Part shown: positions 57,101-64,000 of the stretch, piece after piece | Position numbering within the stretch: position 1 is the first letter of the stretch | Layout of the letters: each line of letters begins with the position of its first letter | Assembly: GCA_012934845.2 (NCBI GenBank) | Contig: WNNJ02001708.1 | Span: 124,001 to 188,000 of the forward strand | Source of the DNA: Pomphorhynchus laevis | Taxonomy: Eukaryota > Acanthocephala > Palaeacanthocephala > Echinorhynchida > Pomphorhynchidae | Direction: 5' to 3' | DNA length: 64,000 nucleotides | Made by a program: the position numbers and the translations under genes | The notes under the pieces: generated by a model | The model's input: the letters and a program-made list of their open reading frames with translations, nothing else | The model's database searches: none | What the model was told of the DNA's origin: nothing

Positions 57101-60100
57101 TGTTCTCACTTACTATCAACAGTCTGACCCACAGCCTTTTGTCACCATTAGCTGTTTGATATCTGGATTACTGCTGCATATGGAAGAAGTTTCCACTCTA
57201 ATCAATGATATTGAACACATTCGAACTCAAGGAGCAAAAATTGGATTGTTCTTACGGCTAGACAAACGCCAAGTGATTTCTAAAAGCGGTACCTATATTT
57301 AACCTCTACTTGATATAATGCCAAACGTAAAAGTCTGTGATGTGTCATCCGCGGACTTGCTAGGCGCTCCGCTTTGCGCCGGATTTCACCTCGATATGTT
57401 CTTGGAATCGGCTATCACACAACTTCAGCAGGTTGGCCGAAAGCTCTCAAAACTTGCGAAGCACGACGCCTTCTTTATACTTCAACGTTGTTTGACGCTG
57501 CCAAATATCAACTTCCTTTTACGCCGCGCACCGTGTTATACAAGCGGCCTCGTGAAAGCCTTCGACGAGGAAGTTCGCAGTTCACTGGAGGAAATCCTTA
57601 ACCTCAGGCTCTCTGACAGCCTGGCGTCAAGCCTTGCTACATGTTAAGATGAGTGGACTGGGTGTTTTGCGTGCGGAAGAGTTATCTATACCGGCTTTTC
57701 GTTCATCTGTTTCCCGCACAAAGGACTTAATTGCGCTATTAATCCTAGAGCATTTGGTAAATCGCTCAGGAACTTGTGACCTTAACTACCGAACGGCGTC
57801 AGAGAGTTGGACCACTAAATTCGACCTGACTGTTCCAACGGATACAACCTTGCAAAAACGTTGGCAGCCCCATTGTTTGAGAAGGAATTCCGCGACCTGA
57901 CAGCTTCATGCGCCTTTCCCAAAGATCGGGCCCGCTTGCTAGCCGCGTCTACCAGATGGTCTGGCGCATTCCTTAATGCCCTACCGATAGCTTCGATGGG
58001 CACAAAACTAGACGACAGTTCAATATGTCTTGCATCAGCCCTCCGCCTCGGTATTCTCAACTCGGTTTCATTTAAGTGTGAGTGGGGCGTCGTATCAGAC
58101 CCCTTTGGTATTCACGGGCTAGACAGCCCCAGAGTGGTTTCCCGGCACAATCGGCACAGTGCTGTAAATACACTTATTCGTAGCGCCCTTGCCACAGCCG
58201 GTGTCCCGTCTCGCCTTGAACCAATCGGGCTCTGCAGAAACGACGGAAAGAGACCGGACGGTGCTTCACTAGTCAATGGGAAAGGGGACGTCTGCTAGTA
58301 TGGGACTTCACGTGTCCCAACATTCTTGCTGCCAGTCATTTGCCTAGTGCGGTCTCTGGGGCCGGGGAGGTTGCTAGATTGGCAGAGGATCGAAAGAAGG
58401 CCAAATATACATGTATTGACGAATCGCAATATAAATTTGTGCCGTTGGCGATCGACACAATTGGTGCTGCCGGGCCGATAACTTCGAATTTTTTGACAAA
58501 ACTGGGCAATATGTTGGTGGTGGCAACAGATGATCGAAGAGCTGCCAATTTCCTCTTGCAGCGTTTAAGCTGTGCAGTGCAGCGGGGAAATGCAGCATGC
58601 CTGTTAGAGGTCGCTCGAGACATAAACCTTCCAACTTAACGATACTGAAATATCACAAACTATACAATTTTTTTCTGTTAAATACTAATTTCAATGTCAT
58701 TAAAAAATTCTTTTTTGTATTATCTCGTTATTAAATAAAGAAATTTTTAGTTAAGATTAATGAATATTAAGATCAATGCTTGTGTTTTATTTCATTCATA
58801 AATTAAAAATAAATTAAAAATTGTTTTTTTTTATATTTTTATAATTTTCTTATTTTCTTTTAATATTTTTTAACCTGTGTTTATTAAATCATGTGTTTTA
58901 TAATTCGATTTCTATTAATTGGATTATATCGTACCAACACGTTTACTCTGTGATTTTATAAAAATTATTTTAAAACTGTGTGTTTATGATTAATTATTAA
59001 TTATTAATTAATATTAATTAATAAATTATTAATTAATAAATTATTAATTAATATTTAATCAGCACTTTTTAATTATCAACACTTTTTTTATTTAGTTTTA
59101 CAAAGCAACGTCTTCGTGTAAATACCGAAGTAGACGATCTTCGAATTATACAAGCAGTCTGTAAGTTATTTGCTGTGATCCGTAAACTATCAGATAAGAT
59201 AATAGATATCTATAAGATAATAGATATCTTATAATAAGTATAACGCATATCCAAAAAATTAAACCATCAAGTAAATATAAATATATGGATAAAATTGAAT
59301 TAATAGAATCCTTAAATATTTTGATAAATCAAAATTATTTAAAAGTAGGGACATCTATATTAGATATCTCTACTTCATTTTAGACAAGTAAAATGTGTTC
59401 CAATGGGTGGTAATAGTATCCCAATTACAGCTGACTTGTTTTTAGTGATAACACTTTTTTTAAATGTTTCTAAATGATATGTATTAAATGTTTCGATACA
59501 TTGATGATATATGTGTATTTAATTCTAATAATTTTTATTCAATTAGTGAACAATTTATCCAGAAAGCCTTATTCTTAACAAAACCAATATTTATGATAAG
59601 GAAGGTGCATATCTAGATATGAACTTTAAATTAACATTAACTAAAACTACTATTAATTTATATCGTAAATATGACATATTTAAATTTACAAGAAACATAT
59701 TTTTGCATGAGCATTCATGCATACCATATAATATAAAATATAATACATTAAATAATGAAATTTTAAGAATTGCAACAATATGTAATGATATTGGCTTTCT
59801 TCAAAATCATTTAAATAATTTAATAGATACATATTTTAAACTAGGTTACTATAAAAATAACATCAAGCAGAAAATAGTAAAATATATAAATCAACACAAT
59901 AATATAAAGAATAAATTTAAACTCTTAAGTGGCAAATTTTTATAGATGGATAATAAATAATATACTTTGTATTAGAATAAGATACTAGATAATTTTATCA
60001 GAGGAAATACATCATTAGCATGTATTTGGCCCCGCTGCTATGTTGGGTAGAGGAATTAGGGGCCGAAACCTGATAGCATAGCAGTTCCTCCTGATGACCT

Positions 60101-62446
60101 CTAATTCTTATTCTGATACAACGTCTGTTATTTATTAGTCAATTCATAAAAATTGATTTTTATTTTTAATTTCAGTTTATAATTCACCTTGATATAAATT
60201 ATATAAAATCTTATAACAATTATTTATTATTAATTAATTTTTTATTTTTTAACTATTTAGCTTTTATTTTGCATTATTTTTAATTTGCAATATAAAATAC
60301 GTAGACTCAGTTAGCTTTTTTAATTTCTGATAAATTAATAATTTTATCAATAAATTATTTTTAATGTATCTGTTTAACTTTATTTATGCTGTTATGAATT
60401 CAGCACTCTTGGATAGCTTGAACAATGAACTTGATTCACACGTCGAGGAAATTAAAGCAACATACAACCTACATTACCCCGAGCTTAATAATATAATTAC
60501 AAATGACATCGATTACTGCAAATTCATCACTATTGTCGGTATGCTTAATTAATTTTATTACTTATTTCGAATTTTACGATTTGCAATGGATTCAATCAGC
60601 TTGTTGATTCACTCTATTGATTGATCAATTTCTTTATTGGTAATTTTAAAGCAAGATCAATAAACACTAATCGATTTTTATATTTCGATGTATGTTATAT
60701 TTCACTAACTGGTATATTTCACTAACTGGTATATTTCACTAACTGGTATATTTCACTAACTAGTATATTTCATCGATTGTTATATTTCACTAACTGGTAT
60801 ATTTCACTAACTGGTATATTTCACTAACTGGTATATTTCACTAACTAGTATATTTCACTAACTGGTATATTTCACTAACTGATATATTTCGCTTTAGATA
60901 ATGTTGCGGAATTTATTTTTGTTAAATAAAATTTTAAAATTTTTATTAATAATGTTGAAATTAGATAATGTTGAAACGAATGCATTTAAAGTAGAAGACA
61001 AAAATTCAGATTGTGAAATTTGCAAACTTTTAAATTATTCCTTGTTGTAACATTTTATCTGATACCATTCTATTTAAAAATAATATTTAAGGAGATAGAC
61101 GAAACGCCGGTCAGAATGCTCCCATTTTGGTTTCAACATTTGGCGTAGATGTGGAACACCTTGTTCGTCAATCTTGTCAATTACGCACAGGACGCCCCTT
61201 AGATCTGGACGACGTTTCAACACAATCAATGCTGGATTCAGCTGAGCAAGTTGTCGAAACATGTGAATATCGAAATCAGTTGAAGGATTTTCTCCATACG
61301 CAAATGACTAAGACGGCTCCAAATCTAACTCACTTAGTTGGAGAGTCTGTTGGTTCCAGACTGATATCTAGAGTATGTATCACATTAATGGGAATTTTTC
61401 ATTTTTGGCAATTTTATAGGCGGGTTCTCTCGAAGCTCTCTCAAAGATGTCGTCGTCCGAAATTCAAATGGCAGGAGCTGAAGGCTCACTAGCTTTAGCA
61501 AAGAACTCTAATCTCGCTACTCCGAAGCACGGATACATATTCGAATCTCCAATTTTTTCAAAAGTTCTACCTAAACAAAGAGGGAGGGTATGTTCAAATT
61601 TTTAAGAATTAATTTCAGTGATAAGGTCACTTTAAGCTGTATCCAGCAAATATTTAGTGTTTGGAGATGTTTTGTTTAACGTGCAAGACGAATAAATAGC
61701 GATTCTGTATTGAAACAGTTTTTAACTGTTTTATACAGCATAAAATACTGAATATCTTTCTATCATAACGCATTATAAATTATATAAATATAATTTATTA
61801 ATTAAACACTTTTTTACAAATATTGTTAATTTGGAAAAATCTTGTAATTTTAAAGGTCAAACAGATATTTTTGCATTTGTATAGCTTGCACGTACTCTTG
61901 CATCAAAGATAGCGTTGGCTTCCAGAATTGATGCCATGGGACAATCTAAGGAGGTCACTGTGGGAGCCAAATATCTTAGTGCGTTGGAATCAAGATTTTT
62001 ACAGAACGGCACAAATAAGGTAATTCAAACCGTGAATACGTTAATTATAAAATTTGAAATGTTTAATTCTAAATTAATTGTTTGTTTTTTAGTTTTAAAT
62101 TGTTCTTATCTCTCTTAGAAAGTCGTTTTCGTTATTTATATTACTTAATCATTCTCACTTTCATAAAAACTTGTAAATTATTAATGAATGGATTTTTTTA
62201 TTAATGAACTTGATTTTTATATGAATCCGTTATTTAGATCTGTCGATTAAATGAAGTTGTGGAGGCTGCAAAGCTTTATACCCTTAATAGCAGGTATAGT
62301 ATTAAAGGTTTTGACACTTTTAATAAATTTAAAGTTTTAGCGATCGATTAATGTTGAAACGAATGAATATTGAATATGACGATCCTGCAGTGCAATCTTA
62401 TATGTCGGCAACCGTGAATCGTGGACGTAAAGTGTACAAAAGATGA
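51592..62446 (+). CDS. NOP56/NOP58-like box C/D snoRNP core protein, 11 exons found
   Basis: NOP56 and NOP58 bind the 15.5K-K-turn complex and fibrillarin in the nucleolus and guide rRNA 2'-O-methylation. Exons: 51592-51651, 51736-51812, 53756-53936, 53987-54123, 59096-59160, 60404-60538, 61092-61372, 61420-61587, 61885-62019, 62238-62293, 62341-62446 (TGA). All phases match, giving about 466 residues. Domains: N-terminal NOP5NT-like fold (about 1-100, strongly diverged), coiled coil (150-220, IIQAVSLLDSLNNELDSHVE, YNLHYPELNNI), Nop domain (255-350, APNLTHLVGESVGSRLISRA, ATPKHGYIFES, ASRIDAMG). The SRID and GDRR patterns lean to NOP56, but this is uncertain. No lysine-rich tail is present; the protein ends GRKVYKR. 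The first ATG exon was not found. Confidence 0.83.
54898..55215. repeat. Direct repeat pair, unit about 158 bp
   Basis: Copies at 54898-55055 and 55056-55215 share ACGCAACTTACTACAGTCAT, CATGGACC/AATGGACC, TATTGATCAGTAATTTATTA and ATATAGCTATTATTA. They lie in the large NOP56-like intron. No coding capacity was found. Confidence 0.8.
55781..58640 (+). mobile_element. Zinc-finger reverse-transcriptase retroelement, broken
   Basis: GC-richer than its surroundings. In order: a zinc-finger-like N-terminus (CSVCYRDFMPV...H...C, 55784-55890); a helical linker; an RT with fingers GADGLSPSHLRDL and DGGVRPIAVGCTFLRLAAK (56520-56770), palm KLDFENAFNSISRS and GVQQGDPLGFLLFSL (56910-57110), and a degraded LDD box near 57165; then a thumb and long C-terminal domain to 58640. 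It looks like a LINE-like element of a clade I cannot name. It carries several breaks. It lies in a NOP56-like intron, in the gene's orientation. Confidence 0.8.
59096..60538 (+). CDS. NOP56/58-like gene, coiled-coil exons
   Basis: Exon 59096-59160 (phase 2 in, 1 out, donor T|gtaagt) and exon 60404-60538 (phase 1 in, 1 out). Together they give VDDLRIIQAVSLLDSLNNEL and YNLHYPELNNIITNDIDYCK, matching VDNMIIQSISLLDQLDKDIN and YGYHFPELVKIINDNATYCR. The 1.2-kb intron between them contains an RT fossil and a dispersed repeat. Confidence 0.85.
59395..59945 (+). mobile_element. Reverse-transcriptase fossil of RYIDD type
   Basis: An RYIDDICVFN palm box near 59490 is followed by an open stretch 59619-59945 rich in Asn, Ile and Lys, which resembles the C-terminal part of an RT family seen in many marine invertebrates (pattern IPY.IKYN.L..EILRIA.IC...). 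It is broken, 5'-truncated and old; its class is uncertain. The next 280 bp to the right are the long copy of the dispersed repeat family. Confidence 0.55.
59936..60215 (-). repeat. Dispersed repeat family, best copy
   Basis: Reverse complement of the family at 6053-6294, 7075-7180 and 7384-7530. It contains an inverted repeat GAATTAGGGG (60053-60062) / CCTCTAATTC (60098-60107). It directly follows the RT fossil, so the family is probably that element's terminal or untranslated region. Confidence 0.75.
60691..60893. repeat. 17-bp tandem repeat, about 12 copies
   Basis: Unit TATATTTCACTAACTGG with few variants (TAGTA; one CATCGATTG unit). It lies inside the NOP56-like intron 60539-61091. Confidence 0.95.
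61092..62446 (+). CDS. NOP56/58-like gene, Nop-domain and C-terminal exons
   Basis: Exons 61092-61372, 61420-61587, 61885-62019, 62238-62293 and 62341-62446 have small introns of 47-300 bp. The Nop signature reads APNLTHLVGESVGSRLISRA, with GSR where most members have GAR. It is followed by AGSLEALSKMSSSEIQMAGA, TPKHGYIFES and LASKIALASRIDAMGQ. The C-terminal 50 residues (LNEVVEAAKLYTL, then a basic end) are short compared with animal NOP56/58. Confidence 0.88.
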
Positions 62447-62974
62447 CCTAATTGATGTACAGGGGAACTACCTACCTTGTTTTGCTATTTTGCATAAAAA
62501 TTGTTTAAATTATGTTTAATTTATCAAGTAATAATTTAGCGAATACTAAATTATGTCCAAAAATAGAAGATATCTGAATAAATCGACAACTCCAGAAAAG
62601 CCGTAGGTCGTCTAAACTTAATTTTTGAGAATGGTCTATATTTAAAGTGTAGCTGATCTCCACTCTAGTTGTTCATCGTAAACCCACTGTGAGCTAAATC
62701 AATCATTTATAGATGATTTTATTACTGTGGAAGTACACTATCCAGAACACTTATTTGGTTTTATAAATAAAATTATTAATTAAATTATTAAAATAATGTA
62801 TTATATAGTAATTAATTAATTATTAACTCCAAGACAAAAAAATATTTTTTAAATGAATCATTTGAAACAAAAATAAATCATTAAGCGATTAAAAATTTAA
62901 CAATATTTAAAAGATTTATTAATTAAGTAAATCTTTAATTTATTAAAGATTTATAGTTTTCATAATAGAGATAT

Positions 62975-63665
62975 TATGACTTCTAATTCTTATTGATATA
63001 CATCGTATATTATATATTATACTTTACATCGTATATTTTTTATTATTTTCATTAAAATTGATTTTTTTTTATATTTTAACTTTATATAAATTATATAAAA
63101 TGTATCATATTTATCTTTATTTTCATTAAAATACGTAGACTCATTTAGATAATCTGTTATTTATTTCTGATTTGTTATTTTTCGCTGCCTTGCTTTGCTG
63201 AGGAATAGCGGGAATACCTGATATCATAGCAGTTCCTCTTGATGACATATATTAGGGTAATCGTATATTATTTATTAGTCAATTCATTAAAATTGATTTT
63301 TATTTATAATTTTAATTTAAGATTTTATAGTTTTATAAATTGTATAAATCTTTATTTTTTATAATATAAAATACAATGTGATCTGTTATTATTATATTTA
63401 TATAATGCGTCTGAAATCACATAAACAAGCAAGTTTGATGATTTTTTTCTGTTCCTTACAATGTAGAATTTTACATCAACAAAATATTATTAAAATATTA
63501 AATTCACATTTTAAAAATCAATAAAATATTATAAAAAATAAATTTAAACAAAGCGAAAAAATTTTATGGATGAATAATAAACAATGTGCTTTGTATTAGA
63601 ATAGATTTCAATTGTAATTTTAACTTGATATAAATATAAATGGTATAAAATCTTATACCATTTAT
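62975..63665. repeat. Three diverged copies of the dispersed repeat family
   Basis: 62975-63105, 63175-63330 and 63545-63665 share CTAATTCTTATT, TATTAGTCAATTCATTAAAA, CTGATATCATAGCAGTTCCT and TGTGCTTTGTATTAGAATA with the 60.1-kb copy. The orientation is as at 60.1 kb for the first two. The remainder of 62447-64000 shows no gene. Confidence 0.65.
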
Positions 63666-64000
63666 TTATTATGCTTATTATTTAATATCTATACTTAATA
63701 TTTATTATACCTATTATTTTTTAATATATCGTATAAAATACTCAGTTATCTGATCTGATTAGTATGCAGGTTAATCTCACTATGCGATATAGTGGGATAA
63801 GGCGATACCAAACGCTTCAACGCTGGATAACATTTACTAATTATGGTAGTGGTCAAACAATATTTAAGTTTTTCTTAATGTCCAACATCACCGAAGTGAG
63901 CAAAACAAAACAGTTGCATTTTTAAAAAATAAAGCTTTTTTCAGTATTTTGAAATAATCAACACCAATAATTCACACTATTAAAGTTATCTGTTCTGTTC

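Noticed and set aside
1-64000. tRNA or rRNA genes
   Set aside because: No cloverleaf with A/B boxes and no conserved rRNA segments were seen on either strand by eye; a tRNAscan run would settle this.

Overview
Eukaryotic DNA, most likely from an invertebrate metazoan. The window is very AT-rich and carries split genes with GT-AG introns, many decayed non-LTR retrotransposons, and no bacterial-type operons or Shine-Dalgarno sites. The exact organism cannot be named from the sequence. The two host genes are strongly diverged from their animal relatives, as in fast-evolving parasitic or simplified animals, but that is inference.

Left quarter (1-24282, minus strand): one long, intron-rich gene that I identify as THADA (yeast Trm732 family, DUF2428). 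I found about 20 exons by hand from splice signals, codon phase and remembered family motifs. The start is near 24282 and the 3' part runs off the left edge. Its introns hold a LINE (20520-23262), a zinc-finger reverse-transcriptase fossil (about 13.9-15.4 kb), foldback elements, a 230-bp palindrome, several two-copy direct repeats, and at least two hammerhead-ribozyme motifs (3588-3660 and 18225-18266, both minus).

Middle (24.3-51.5 kb): a gene-free retrotransposon graveyard. One L2/CR1-superfamily LINE family dominates. It has a YADD reverse transcriptase, an apurinic-type endonuclease and a conserved 3' stem-loop; about a dozen copies or 3' ends lie in both orientations. The youngest-looking copies are at 35229-38521 and 40812-41828. 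A second, CR1-like family gives a near full-length but decayed copy at 44545-48470 (minus) and several fragments. A perfect 16-bp tandem repeat (34914-35228) sits at the 5' edge of the best LINE.

Right (51592-62446, plus strand): a second split gene, a diverged NOP56/NOP58 box C/D snoRNP core protein of about 466 residues in at least 11 exons. Its 5-kb intron (54124-59095) contains a second copy of the zinc-finger RT element (about 55.78-58.64 kb). Another intron holds an RT fossil of a different type plus the best copy of a dispersed repeat family that also occurs at 6-7.5 kb and 63 kb. The last 1.5 kb is AT-rich intergenic DNA with repeat copies.

The most interesting signal is the hammerhead ribozyme at 18225-18266 inside a 353-bp direct-repeat unit, which looks like a metazoan retrozyme or Penelope-type terminal repeat. 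A second hammerhead lies inside a 317-bp terminal-inverted-repeat element. Exon borders, alignments and folds were made by eye. No searches or folding programs were run.
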